The notes: generated by a model from the letters alone, not told the origin. A DNA stretch of 50,471 nt from Vulcanisaeta sp. JCM 14467 (GCF_001316245.1 NZ_BBDM01000018.1:1-50471), one strand, 5' to 3'. Positions 40,693 through 49,937 are shown, counted from the first letter of the stretch. Made by a program: numbers and translations.

Positions 40693-41004
40693 GTGCTTTT
40701 GTACCTAAGTTCTTTAGTGACTAACATAGGTAAAAGGGAGAATAAGGATGTTGAGGTTATCAAGGTCGAGTTACCTAGAGATCTAGCCGAGAAGTTCCGT
40801 AAATACGTTGCTGAGAGGTATGGGCTTAGGAGGGGTGCCCTATCGAGGGCTATTGCCGACTTAATAGCCAGGGAACTTGCCCTTTATAGCGAGGGTAAAG
40901 GTGGTGTAGATGCGATTGTTGGACTTGGACTCCAATCTGATTACCAATGGGATGGTGAAGACATCATTGAGGCATTGAGGAGGAGGGCCCATGTACCTGG
41001 TTGA
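40693..41004 (+). CDS. Antitoxin-like partner of the PIN toxin
   Basis: About 103 residues from the GTG at 40693, or about 95 from GTG 40717. VEVIKVELPRDLAEKFRKYV followed by GALSRAIADLIARELAL is the ribbon-helix-helix pattern of CopG-like antitoxins. The C-terminal tail, with WDGEDIIEALRRRAHV, would wrap the toxin. It overlaps the PIN gene by 14 bases, which is typical for VapBC operons. Confidence 0.7.
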   Translation: MLLYLSSLVTNIGKRENKDVEVIKVELPRDLAEKFRKYVAERYGLRRGALSRAIADLIARELALYSEGKGGVDAIVGLGLQSDYQWDGEDIIEALRRRAHVPG

Positions 41005-41362
41005 TGCGAATGTATTTCTCGAGGTGCTTTATAAGAGGGATAAATGGGTTGAAAGTTATGAATTCCTAAATAGGGTTAAGGAGGGCGCCATTAGAGCGTA
41101 TACCCTTCACTTCACGATACATGCGGTCTCAGCAATACTTGGCAAGCCAGACCTTGTGAGTAAGTTCCTATCCGAGGTGAGTACTTGGCGTGGTTTAACA
41201 ATTATTGATTCACGGATTGATGATGAGGTTATGGCTGCGGAGTTGGCGTCTAGGGTGGGGCTTGACTTCGATGATGGGCTCCATTACTATTACGCCAAGA
41301 AGCTAGGCCTTAAGTTGGTGTCGTTTGATAAGGATTTCGATAGAGCGGACGTAGAGAGCTAG
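40991..41362 (+). CDS. vapC: VapC-type PIN domain ribonuclease toxin
   Basis: 123 residues, intact. The acidic residues of the PIN fold are present: Asp in YLVDANVFLEVLY with the following Glu, FDDGLHYYYAKKLGLKL with two Asp, and Asp in VSFDKDFDRADV. PIN toxins cleave RNA, often tRNA, when not bound by the antitoxin encoded just upstream. Confidence 0.85.
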   Translation: MYLVDANVFLEVLYKRDKWVESYEFLNRVKEGAIRAYTLHFTIHAVSAILGKPDLVSKFLSEVSTWRGLTIIDSRIDDEVMAAELASRVGLDFDDGLHYYYAKKLGLKLVSFDKDFDRADVES

Positions 41363-41398
41363 AGCCGCATGAGGTTTTAAAAGCATGACAAATGCCAT

Positions 41399-41491
41399 AT
41401 GGGCCTTATGGACATGGTATTTTGCACGATGCTATCCTTTAACTGCAGACTCTGCAGTGCCCCTGGCCACACCCTTATGGGGTTCCATTAA
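41399..41491 (+). CDS. Possible tiny Cys/His protein
   Basis: 30 codons from the ATG at 41399: MVFCTMLSFNCRLCSAPGHT then LMGFH. It has a Cys-x2-Cys followed by two His and could bind zinc. A TATA-like TTTTAAAA at 41375-41382 precedes it by about 20 bases. The end overlaps the convergent nucleotidyltransferase gene by 4 bases. No family known; it could be chance. Confidence 0.25.
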   Translation: MGLMDMVFCTMLSFNCRLCSAPGHTLMGFH

Positions 41492-42355
41492 TAACTTCTC
41501 CTTGTTAATCTTGAGAGCACGGCACGACCGGCATCACGCCTGGTGAGGAGGTACCTGAGAATGTTTATGGGCGTCCCCCTGAAGATGGGATCGCTCAACG
41601 CCTTATCGGCGTAGGCCCTGGCTAGCGTGGCTATGCCAAGCCTCATGGGCGTCTCGGTGCCGCAGAGTACCTCGCCGCAGGTGCTTGCCAGTATGTCTAG
41701 GGAGTGCTTGACGCCGAGTGTATTGGCTATGTCGATGACCCTCCCGCTGAACCACCTCCAGAGCGTTAGGCAGTCGATGAGTAGGATTATGTGCTCCTTA
41801 TAGATGGCGTGGACTGCATAAACCACTAACTCAGCCTCCCTACTCAAGCCCTTAACCAAGTGACCACCAACCTCGAAATCCTCCGTGAAATCCCTCAAGA
41901 CGTCCTCACCGTTCATGTAGACGACCCAGGCAAAGGATGGGTGCGTGTACAGGTCAACTATGAAGCCCCTCCTGGACAGTGTCACGGTGTAGGCTCGCCA
42001 ACAATTACGCTGAAGCCAAGGCTCCTAAGCCTAGTGACTGCCGCAGACACATCACGGGAATTAATGAGGATGTCCAGGTCCACGGAGACGTGGTCAACCG
42101 GCCTCCTAAACTTGAAGAATGCATAATCCAAGCCACTTAGGGCCCTGGCGACGTCGATAGCATTAGTGACGTACACGAGAACCTGGCCTCCTCAAGCCTC
42201 AACTCACCGTCAAGCCCAGCACCAACTGCCCTGAGGAAGGGTAGGTAGAGCTTATTCAACCTGGCTAAGCCACCCAACTCGAGGACTTCACCCAAGCCAC
42301 TGGGCCTGTACCAACCCTCAATGGCACCTAATAACCTAAGTGAGGCTGTGACCAT
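41488..42355 (-). CDS. Predicted nucleotidyltransferase (two frameshifts)
   Basis: Reconstructed over breaks near 42170 and 41990 to about 289 residues. N-terminal helical part ASLRLLGAIEGWYRPSGLGE; the centre FFKFRRPVDHVSVDLDILIN with Asp-x-Asp of the nucleotidyltransferase fold; RRGFIVDLYTHPSFAWVVYM gives the third acidic strand; the C-terminal region is helical. Such proteins occur in archaea next to P-loop kinases like the one 12 bases upstream; a shared role in modifying a nucleotide or sugar is supposed but unproven. Confidence 0.55.
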
Positions 42356-42367
42356 ACGGCGTGCACA

Positions 42368-43027
42368 TTAATGGGCATTAATAAGCCTTAAAACCCTGGC
42401 AACAACCTGGGCAGAGCTTAGGGCGCCCGTGTCAATGGTGTAATCGGCATAGTACCTGGAGAGGACCCTGTAATAGGCAAGTTCCCTGAGGAGGAAGGGC
42501 CTAGGCACATCACACCTCCTAATGAGGACATCAACATCGGCATGGAGGTAAACAACGAACTCACGCAGGGCGAAGAAGAGGAGGAACCGGCCAATGATGG
42601 AATTGAGGAAGCCGGGGTAATCGAGGGTCACCGCAATCCAAACAACGAAATCCAGGACACCCCTATCACCAACAACGAAACAAAGCAAGCCAAGTAAACG
42701 CCTAATAAGGAGGTGAGGTAGAAAGCCGAGGAACTCCAGGAAAGCCCAGGCATGCCTTAGTGAACGGGGAATACAAACCAGGTAGTAGGGATTACATAAA
42801 CCACGGAAGGAGCGGAAATGCGATAGGAAGCGGAGGAGGACGGAAACAAACAAGTGACTACCTCTAAACCAATGCAGGCAAACACCAACGCCCCTAAACA
42901 ATAGATAACCACGTAAGGCACTGGCAACGGTGGACTTACCAGAACCATCAGCACCACTAAAAATAACACCACCCACAACACCACCCCACCAGGCCCAATT
43001 ACGGAAACCACGCAAAAAGCAAGCCAA
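42368..43027 (-). CDS. Thymidylate-kinase-like P-loop protein
   Basis: About 200 residues after an unusual N-terminus. VIFSGADGSGKSTVASALRG is the P-loop of the TMK-like family, CLHWFRGSHLF corresponds to the acceptor-binding region, and FVVGDRGVLDFVVWIAVTLD holds the Asp-Arg ('DRY/F') motif. It is less Lys-rich and far more hydrophobic than a housekeeping thymidylate kinase, and it pairs with the nucleotidyltransferase downstream, as such archaeal pairs do. The start is unsure; the reading before GGVIFSG is Trp-rich (NWAWWGGVVGG) and may be spurious. Confidence 0.55.
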   Translation of the reverse strand: MACFLRGFRNWAWWGGVVGGVIFSGADGSGKSTVASALRGYLLFRGVGVCLHWFRGSHLFVSVLLRFLSHFRSFRGLCNPYYLVCIPRSLRHAWAFLEFLGFLPHLLIRRLLGLLCFVVGDRGVLDFVVWIAVTLDYPGFLNSIIGRFLLFFALREFVVYLHADVDVLIRRCDVPRPFLLRELAYYRVLSRYYADYTIDTGALSSAQVVARVLRLINAH

Positions 43028-43192
43028 TAAAGATAACCCAGGGCAAAACGGCGATCAACCACCCAATAAACAACCAACTCAAATACCTACCGCACCAGGA
43101 AATCCCCAAACCAACCATCAATACCTACTTACCAAACCAAGACCCATTATTAAGTAATACCCACAACACAAAAAGGAAATTAAGGAAAAATA

Positions 43193-44222
43193 ATGAAGCA
43201 AAAGGCAAACACAATGAAAAGAATCAAGCTAAGCCTCGCCAACCAACAGGTAGAGTTCGTGGATAGGGAGCAAGCCCTCAAGCGTATTGAGGAGTGGGTT
43301 AGTAGGGGTGTGGCGTTTCCCCAGGTCGTTTATGGGCCGGAGGGTTGTGGGAAGACGGCTTGGCTTAGGCAGTCCGCCGAGTTACTCAGGGAGTTGGGTT
43401 TTGACGTGATCTACGTTAATCCAATCGAGAAGGAGTTCATGGCTGAGCTCGGCATTCAAAGGCTTAAGGATAAACTAACCAGCCTGGCTCGTGAAGTAAC
43501 CTCACAACTGGCCTGGGTTAGGGTTACCTGGTCCGTGATTGACATCGTTAGGGAGGCCATAAGGCTTGGGCGTGGGAAAATAGCCATAATAATTGACGAT
43601 GCATTCCAGGTCATCGGCCTTGACAATGCCGCAATCTATGTCAAGGGGCTACTGGGCATTCTAGAACACCCGCCGGAGCCTACGAGAGGGTTATTGCGAT
43701 TGCAGCAACCAGTGAGAGTGTTTCTAGGCGTGAGATTGGTAGGCATGAGTGGCTGACATAAGGCCAATATGGAACATGAGCAAGGAGGGCTTCAAGCAAT
43801 TATATGATCAATTGCCAGGGAATAAACCAGACTTCGAGGAGGTCTGGAGGCTCACGGGCGGAAACCCAAGGATGCTCGAGAGACTCTACGAGAGTAGGTG
43901 GAAACTGAATGCGGTAATAGACGAGTTGATTAATAGAAAGGAGCTAACTCATGACTTTGTTAGAAAGTGGTTGAGTCACCTCAGGGAGGCCGTGAGCGAC
44001 CCAGACTACCTATGGTACAATGCGCCGGAGGAGTTGATTGATGAACTTATTGAGAAGAACCTCATAATGTACTTCCTACCCGAGAGGGACCAATGGTTCT
44101 GGATCGACGCACCACCGCCAGAACGAGACCCAGAGCTGGGCATCGGCAAGTACGTGGCATGGCAAACACCAATACATAGGGAAGCCATTAGGAGAGTCCT
44201 GGAGAGCTCACGCAGGAGTTAA
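43193..44222 (+). CDS. Archaeal AAA ATPase, complete paralog of the gene at the window start (frameshifted)
   Basis: About 343 residues. VEFVDREQALKRIEEWV, then Walker A VVYGPEGCGKTAWLRQ, Walker B IAIIIDDAFQVIG, a break near 43680, ATS-type sensor AIAATSESVSRREIGRH, and GGNPRMLERLYESRW with the 'G-G-N-P-R' motif. The tail FWIDAPPPERDPELGIGKYV and AWQTPIHREAI is nearly identical to the gene fragment ending at 157. Similar architecture to the ATPase at 8967. Followed convergently by the half-MBL gene. Confidence 0.75.
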
Positions 44223-44284
44223 CATAACACCAAGGCGAGGACCAGGTAGAGCAGCACAACGTAAAGACCCGCCACAAACCATCA

Positions 44285-44815
44285 CTAATGCACCCAGACC
44301 CTCAACAAACCATTGTGATTCGATATTACGGGGATGGCCCCTATTAACCATGCCATGTTTAGGTTCTTTTTCCAACTAGAGTTGACATGCTCGTCGCACC
44401 TCGGGATGTATGTGATGTGCAAATGTGACACGGCATTTACACGGGACGTCCTGGCATTTCCATGGTGGGGCGCCACCAAAACATTTACGTAATACACACC
44501 AGCATCACGGGTATTCCACAATGCCGTATCCAATTCACAGCCATCTAAATCACCCAGGTACATCAACACATACTCATCATTAAAGTAGTAATGATGGCAA
44601 TATGAATCAAAATCCTCAATATTCAATAAATCCACATGGACATGATGACTTATCCCACTCTCCACAACATACGCCAAAGAATGCAAATTAACAACACTCT
44701 TATGGACCACCAACAACTCACGATCACCTAACCTCATAGACTTCATGAACCGACAGAAATTGACCCGAAGATACTTCGGCATCACTATTCGTGTTATCTT
44801 TGCTCCTCTCTTCAC
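44285..44815 (-). CDS. Half of a metallo-beta-lactamase domain (ComEC-like C-terminal half)
   Basis: 176 residues, intact. VNLHSLAYVVESG, VLMYLGDLDGCELDTALW and VNVLVAPHHGNARTS match the second half of ComEC/Rec2-type MBL domains, with the Asp and His-His of the metal site ('G-D-x-E', 'P-H-H-G'). The first half with His-x-His-x-Asp-His is missing; no such motif lies upstream in any frame. It is either a truncated gene or a standalone half-domain. Neighbours are the AAA ATPase and a coiled-coil nuclease-like protein. Confidence 0.5.
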   Translation of the reverse strand: MKRGAKITRIVMPKYLRVNFCRFMKSMRLGDRELLVVHKSVVNLHSLAYVVESGISHHVHVDLLNIEDFDSYCHHYYFNDEYVLMYLGDLDGCELDTALWNTRDAGVYYVNVLVAPHHGNARTSRVNAVSHLHITYIPRCDEHVNSSWKKNLNMAWLIGAIPVISNHNGLLRVWVH

Positions 44816-44969
44816 GGATTACATACTCGCCTAAACTAATCTTAAGAACGCAAGACTCAACCCTCCTAACACATAAGCACTGGTATTCGCATCACGAGCT
44901 GATCTAATACCCTTAACTACGTAACCCATGGCAATGAGTAACCTCGGTGAAACTGCATTAACGTCGAAT

Positions 44970-45731
44970 CTACGTTATTTCCTCGAAGTCTTCTTCGTGG
45001 ATGTGCCTGATGATTTTTATGCCGTTTGTCTTGGCTAGTTCCATGGCTTTGCTGAAGTCCTTGGTCTTGAATACGTAGGCGATTATGGCAATGACCTCCC
45101 TACCCGCCACGGCCTGCCTTAGTTTGTTGACCTTCTCCACGAAGTTCTTCACGTCCCTGAGCCTAAGTGTGGTCTTAACCTCAGTCACAACCACCTTATT
45201 ATCGACCTCAGCATAACCGTCGAACTCGCCTATATTCTCGATTACACGTCTTTCAAGCCTATCAATACTGAGGTTGAGTCTCTTCCTGATCCAGGTGGGT
45301 AGGTGGTACCTAGCGTCACGTTCAATCAGTAAACCAATGCTCCTGGAGAGTCCGCCATAGTTCCTAGAGAGATCATTAAGCCTACGTTTAATGTCACTGA
45401 CCTCTTGCCATAGTCTCTCCTGGCTCTTAAGGATTTTCTGGCTTATTTCAAGGTGTCTTTGGTTAATCTCTAGGATGCTTCTCGTTATCCCTAAGTGGCT
45501 TTCCTCTGTTTTTGCTAGCTGGTTAGTAATCTCGAGAACCTTATTCAATGCATCCATCATGACTGCCTGATTCCTGGCGAGACCCTCAACGACATTAAGC
45601 ACCTTACTCAGTGCATCAATCAATTGCTTAAGGCTTGATTGAACATCGGTGATGCCTAACAAACCCATCACAGCATACCTAAACTCCCTATCACGCTCCA
45701 GTAACTGTAGGAATTCGTCCTTAAGCTCCAC
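44970..45731 (-). CDS. Coiled-coil protein with a PD-(D/E)XK nuclease-like domain
   Basis: Intact, 253 residues. Residues about 20-145 are long heptad helices (LKQLIDALSKVLNVVEGLAR). The last 100 residues carry the nuclease-like core: GEFDGYAEVDNKVVVTEVKT, where Asp ... Glu-Val-Lys is the PD-(D/E)XK pattern, followed by VIAIIAYVFKTKDFSKAMEL and an alpha/beta end. This is the DUF3782/DUF1626-type archaeal family, common in Sulfolobales and Thermoproteales in several copies. Its targets are unknown; restriction- or repair-like roles are proposed. Confidence 0.7.
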   Translation of the reverse strand: MELKDEFLQLLERDREFRYAVMGLLGITDVQSSLKQLIDALSKVLNVVEGLARNQAVMMDALNKVLEITNQLAKTEESHLGITRSILEINQRHLEISQKILKSQERLWQEVSDIKRRLNDLSRNYGGLSRSIGLLIERDARYHLPTWIRKRLNLSIDRLERRVIENIGEFDGYAEVDNKVVVTEVKTTLRLRDVKNFVEKVNKLRQAVAGREVIAIIAYVFKTKDFSKAMELAKTNGIKIIRHIHEEDFEEIT

Positions 45732-45896
45732 CGGTAGTAAAACTGGTTCCTGGGTTAAAAAGCTATTTTAACTAAGGTGTTATTAAAAAGGTGGTCCAGG
45801 ATGAAAATCACGGTAATAACCCACTGCTCAGTTAGTGGCTTAGTTGCTCTATGTCTATGATTATTAACTTATTCATATATTGGTTTAGGTAATTCA

Positions 45897-46289
45897 TCAG
45901 CTAATACCCGCGTCCCTGCCCAGCGGCGCCCTGATGATGACCTCTTTACCGTTTATCACGAGCTCATATGGAATTTTATACACGGTCATTAGCACGTGCT
46001 GAATGAGCATTAGGTCGATAAGGAACTCCCTATCACCGTATAGGAGGTGCGCGAGGAGCCAAACCCTAAACCTAAACCACAACTCACCAAGCGCTGCACC
46101 AACGCCGACCCAACCACCGAGGACCCAGCCAATGCCCACAATACCAAACAACAGCGGGATTAAAAGAGCCACTATAAATATGGCGCCATTACTTATTGAG
46201 AGGAAGAATGGATAAAATAGTAGTGCAATAATGACGCCCATGATTATTATGGCAAATCCAATCAATAAATAAAGAAAGCGTTTCATCAT
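45897..46289 (-). CDS. Small integral membrane protein of unknown family
   Basis: 130 residues, intact. Three hydrophobic helices in the first 70 residues (FLYLLIGFAIIIMGVIIALL; IFIVALLIPLLFGIVGIGWV; WVGVGAALGELWFRF) and a soluble tail (GDREFLIDLMLIQHVLMTVY). No recognised domain. It is on the same strand as the next small secreted-type gene but separated from it by 45 bases. Confidence 0.5.
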   Translation of the reverse strand: MMKRFLYLLIGFAIIIMGVIIALLFYPFFLSISNGAIFIVALLIPLLFGIVGIGWVLGGWVGVGAALGELWFRFRVWLLAHLLYGDREFLIDLMLIQHVLMTVYKIPYELVINGKEVIIRAPLGRDAGIS

Positions 46290-46333
46290 ATAAAAGTTAT
46301 GTTTTTATTTTTAAATTTAATTAGTAAATTAAA

Positions 46334-46528
46334 TTACATAGCCCAGCACGGTGGGCTCCATAGCAAAGGACCGCAGAGAGGATTTATAGATGTCATTGGG
46401 TAGCTACTCCACGTGCCACCTCCTAGGTTTGGCGGTGGTGCGCGGTATGCTGGGAGTATCGCCATTACCATGCCTAGGGCTATTATGAGGAGTATCATGC
46501 TCCATATAATAATTTGCCTTTTCATCAA
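46334..46528 (-). CDS. Small secreted or anchored peptide, Pro-rich
   Basis: 64 residues: a membrane helix or signal (QIIIWSMILLIIALGMVMAI) followed by a Pro/Gly/Cys-rich end (PAYRAPPPNLGGGTWSSYPM, NPLCGPLLWSPPCWAM) with two cysteines. Family unknown. A strong TATA stretch stands 25 bases upstream, so it is probably expressed. Like the peptide at 3497 it is small, hydrophobic at the N-terminus and ends with Trp and Cys. Confidence 0.45.
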   Translation of the reverse strand: MMKRQIIIWSMILLIIALGMVMAILPAYRAPPPNLGGGTWSSYPMTSINPLCGPLLWSPPCWAM

Positions 46529-46546
46529 GGGATCTTATTTTAACTA

Positions 46547-46560
46547 ATATATATATATAT
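46547..46560 (-). promoter_or_regulatory. TATA stretch of the small secreted peptide gene
   Basis: Fourteen alternating A/T bases (ATATATATATATAT) centred 25 bases before the ATG at 46528 on the minus strand, at the spacing expected of an archaeal promoter for a leaderless message. Confidence 0.5.
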
Positions 46561-46649
46561 CGCCGTAGTTATTTTGAAAAATTCCTGAGCAAGATTAATG
46601 ATGCATTTGTAAACTAAGTTAATGGTGATTGGCGTATCCTAGGCCGAGT

Positions 46650-46770
46650 GAGCGTCTAGCCGGGGTTTGGTGATAGTTAAGGATTGTTAGATAATCACCG
46701 CCGGCCCAGTTTACATCACCTGGTCAGTGGGGACGGGAGGAGCTCATCCAAATTTAGCCGTTGCTCTCTC
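46650..46770. ncRNA. Possible structured RNA or leader upstream of the OLD-like gene
   Basis: GC-rich island in an AT-rich gap. GCCGG (46659-46663) can pair with CCGGC (46701-46705), and inside it GGTGAT (46669-46674) with ATCACC (46694-46699), making a bulged hairpin with a 19-base loop. A second GC-rich part (CCTGGTCAGTGGGGACGGGA) follows. I match no known RNA family and cannot tell the strand. It could be a mature small RNA or the leader of the gene at 46828. Confidence 0.25.
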
Positions 46771-46827
46771 CTTATTTAACCCTTCCTCGACGTTTTAAGG
46801 TATGGGCATGTTATTGGGCTCATAAGC

Positions 46828-48775
46828 ATGTCGAGGCCTTTCCGAAAACTTTATAGTTTAATGCCGTGGTTTTATCCTGTGGTTATTATACTTAGGCATT
46901 TAACCCTCGAGAATTACGGACCATTCACCAAGCTAGACATTGACCTTGGTGACATTACCGTATTCGTTGGGAGAAATAATACTGGGAAGAGCACGGCGCT
47001 TGAGGCTGTAGCCTTACTTCTGTCATCAATCAACGGCTTTATGCTTTATGCGCCTAAGACGAGTGTTGCCATGCTTTCAAGACTGAGTTCTAGGGCTAAT
47101 TACTTAATTAATTTACGAAGCAATAGTAATATTGCCGTTATTTCAGGAGACGTTATTCACCAGGGAGTTAGGCGTAGTGTCATGGTTAGGGTGGTTAGGG
47201 GCATTAATGGATTGGGCGATTTCCGTAATGACGTGATGCGTGAGGTTGCGAATTCGATTGTTGAGTTAGCGCCAAGATCTCAGGAAATACTCATGGACGC
47301 ATTTCGTAGGGTTCAGAAGGAGCGTGGGGGTACTGGGAATGTCTCTGAGGCGTTTAGGGAGTTTGTGGATGGTGTGATTACTGTGCTTAACGATTATGTG
47401 AATAATCTATTGGCGGATGCCGTCTTCCTAAGTACCTACGTTGATGGTGAGCCACTTAACATCGCATTGCTGCCTATGAGTGCTGTGGTAATTGATGATT
47501 ACGTAGTAGGTAAGTTAGTAAGGCTAGGCCTAAGTCGTGGTGAGGCCAGGAGATTACTAGATATTCAGGTAAGTAGGGTTTCGGAGGGTCGCGTCATCCA
47601 TATTAGCAAAAAGATAGATATAAAGCCGGTGAACGTTCAGCATGCATCATTACACTCATTCTTAATAGATGATTTGACCCCAGATAAGCAGTCAGAATTG
47701 ATTGACTTATTGAGGGGTGAGGTTCGTTACTTCTATGATTATAGGGGTGGGCAGGTTATTCTTAATTTTGATAGTGGTAAGGTTTCCGTACCCTACGCCT
47801 TAATGGGCGACGGATTTAGGGCATTGGTTAGGATGCTCGGTCTCATTGTTGGTGGTGTTGATGTTGCGATTATTGATGAGCCTGAGACCCACCTTCATCC
47901 TGGCTTCATGGAGGTAATTACCAAGTACATGGTTGAGCCTAGGTTCCTTGATAAGGTTCAGTTTGTCATGGCTACTCAATCCCTTGAGTTCCTTGATTAT
48001 TTGCTTAATGCTGCCAAGGAACGTAATATGCTTAATAGGATTAGATTGATTAGGCTTTATTTATTACCCGATGGTGATATTGATTATGAGCAGTTGAGCG
48101 GTGATGAGGCGTATGACGAGAGATATAAGCTTAGGTCAGACCTCAGGGTCCCTAAATGTGTATTGATAGTCCTCTGTGAGGGCAAGCATGATTACGAATT
48201 TATCAGAGAGACATTCATGACGTTATTCCCTAATGTTCGGGTTAGGGAGCATTTTCCTGATGATAAGGACATTTTGATTAGGCGTGTTTATGAGGGTATA
48301 TTGCCTTCCTACGTACCAGTTATTGTTGAGGGTGGTAAAGATGTGCTTGATGGTAATGTTAAGGTCTTCATCAGTAAGTTGCGTTCTATCTCTAGATCCT
48401 TTATCAAGGTGCTGATTCTTCGGGATTCTGACTCTAATGACGTAGGTGCGGTGTTTAACGAGTTAGGGCATGGTATTAGGAATTTTCTTAAGAATAGAAA
48501 TAGATTTCCTAAGCATGAACCTCAAATGGCTTGTGGGCAAAGGATTATTGTTGGTTCATTTACGCTTTATAGATGCGTTCTGAGATACCGCGATGGTGAG
48601 GTTTACCTTCAATTTAATATTTGTGGTACCATCATTGGAGGACTTCCTTTCTAGGTATGGACATATTAATGATGAAGAAGGCCTAAGAGGCGCCATTAAA
48701 GACGCACTTAATAAGCACGGTAATGACATAAGTACCATATTTAAAAATGCAATGGATCCCTGCATTACCCAATGA
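46828..48775 (+). CDS. OLD-like AAA ATPase with TOPRIM/DUF3226 domain (frameshifted at the end)
   Basis: About 650 residues. The N-terminus is an SMC/RecF-like ATPase: LRHLTLENYGPFTKLDIDLG, Walker A VFVGRNNTGKSTALEA near residue 48, a long helical insertion, ABC signature region PYALMGDGFRALVRMLGL, and Walker B VAIIDEPETHLHPGF. The last 150 residues, VLIVLCEGKHDYEFIRETFM and VLILRDSDSND, are a TOPRIM-type acidic site. This is the OLD/DUF3226 architecture; OLD-family nucleases act in phage defence (Gabija-type and others). One break near 48635 leads to LEDFLSRYGHINDEEGLRG. The stop overlaps the next ATG (ATGA). Start may be 46828 or an ATG 33 bases later. Confidence 0.75.
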
Positions 48776-49169
48776 GTGGTAGGGTTTTGGCTCATGGGAT
48801 TAGGCTGTCTTCTCAGCAAGCTTTGATGCCGTTGCTAATGCCGTTAGGGGTTATGATGAGGCGTCCAACATCTACTTCACGGTTTTGAATACTAGCCCTA
48901 GGGTTGCCGTTGCGTATGGCCAGAAGTACTTCTTTAGGGTTGGTCAGTATATTTCCTGCGTTACCCTGGTCATTGAGCGTGGTTCCGAGACTGAGGTTAG
49001 GATTATTGCACATTCTGGTCTTAAGGCTTTGAGTTTTGGTGATTATGGGGCTAGTGCGGCCTATGCTAGGGAGGTGCTTGGTTACCTTAGTAACGCCCTT
49101 AATGTTAGTCCTAGGGATGTGGTTGAGGTTGATTACATGGACGTGACTAAGTCCCAGTTGCTGGGTTAG
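48772..49169 (+). CDS. Unknown protein coupled to the OLD-like gene (frameshifted)
   Basis: From the ATG at 48772, overlapping the OLD-like stop by 4 bases: SGRVLAHGIRLSSQQ, then a break near 48818, continuing FDAVANAVRGYDEASNIYFT, VLNTSPRVAVAYGQKYFFRV and SAAYAREVLGYLSNALNVSP. About 132 residues, mixed alpha/beta, no membrane segment and no family I recognise. The overlap and conserved strand content suggest a functional partner, perhaps an inhibitor, sensor or activator of the nuclease. Confidence 0.5.
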
Positions 49170-49225
49170 TAATTTATTATTATCTAGTAAGTAATGCTTA
49201 AATAGTTGATTGTACTTTAATAATT

Positions 49226-49465
49226 GTGGTTGAGGTACTGGTTAAGGTTACTAGGAATTACCAGGTCACGATACCCGCGAGCGTCAGGGAGAGGCTTGGG
49301 ATAAGGATTGGTGATTTAGTTAGAGTTATTTATGATGAGAGTGAAGGTGTCGTTAAGATAGTCCCGGTTAAGAGGAGTAGGATTACGATTAGGCTTGGTA
49401 GGAGGATAACCGTTGAGGAGATTGAGAAGAGTATTGAAGAGGTGATGGATGAGAGTACTCGTTGA
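49226..49465 (+). CDS. vapB: AbrB/SpoVT-type antitoxin
   Basis: 79 residues from the GTG at 49226. VKVTRNYQVTIPASVRERLG is the AbrB swapped-hairpin DNA-binding domain, and RITVEEIEKSIEEVMDEST the toxin-binding tail. The toxin gene begins inside its end, as usual for VapBC. Confidence 0.85.
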   Translation: MVEVLVKVTRNYQVTIPASVRERLGIRIGDLVRVIYDESEGVVKIVPVKRSRITIRLGRRITVEEIEKSIEEVMDESTR

Positions 49466-49855
49466 TACTAACGTGTTGGTGTACGATACTATTGAGGATA
49501 GCGAGTATCACAGTAATGCTAGCGCCATTATTGATAATGCGACTGAGTTAGTGATACCCTCAATAGTGGTTCATGAATATGTGTGGATATTGGCTAGGCG
49601 TTTAGCGTAAATCTTAACCTTATATCAATGAAACTTCGGGAATACTTGGAAGATCCGCGTGTTAAATACTTACTTGAGGACTTGGGTATCTACGAGAGGG
49701 CGTTTAAAATGATGATTGAGGATGGCGCATCTGCTGCGGAGATGAATGATTACATAATTTTATCAACAGCAATAAATGAGGGTGCTGCATTAGCCACCTT
49801 TGATAGAGATTTGGCAAAGAGGGCTGTTAAGAGGGGCATCAAGGTTGTGCCGTGA
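49449..49855 (+). CDS. vapC: VapC-type PIN domain toxin (frameshifted)
   Basis: ATG at 49449, overlapping the antitoxin by 17 bases: RVLVDTNVLVYDTIEDSEYH with the first PIN Asp, VIPSIVVHEYVWILARRL with the conserved Glu, a break near 49610, then MNDYIILSTAINEGAALATF and DRDLAKRAVKRGIKVV with the two late Asp. About 135 residues, a normal PIN length. Confidence 0.75.
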
Positions 49856-49937
49856 ATATTACCATCCACCTATTCCATTAGTAATACCTATTCCATTCTG
49901 TAGTGGCTTTTTAATTGGCCTGTGGTAATTACTATTG

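Noticed and set aside
42757..43077. Hydrophobic open frame over the TMK-like gene
   Set aside because: It runs in another frame of the same strand across the P-loop coding region; its hydrophobicity follows from the GTT/TTT-rich codons of the kinase gene.
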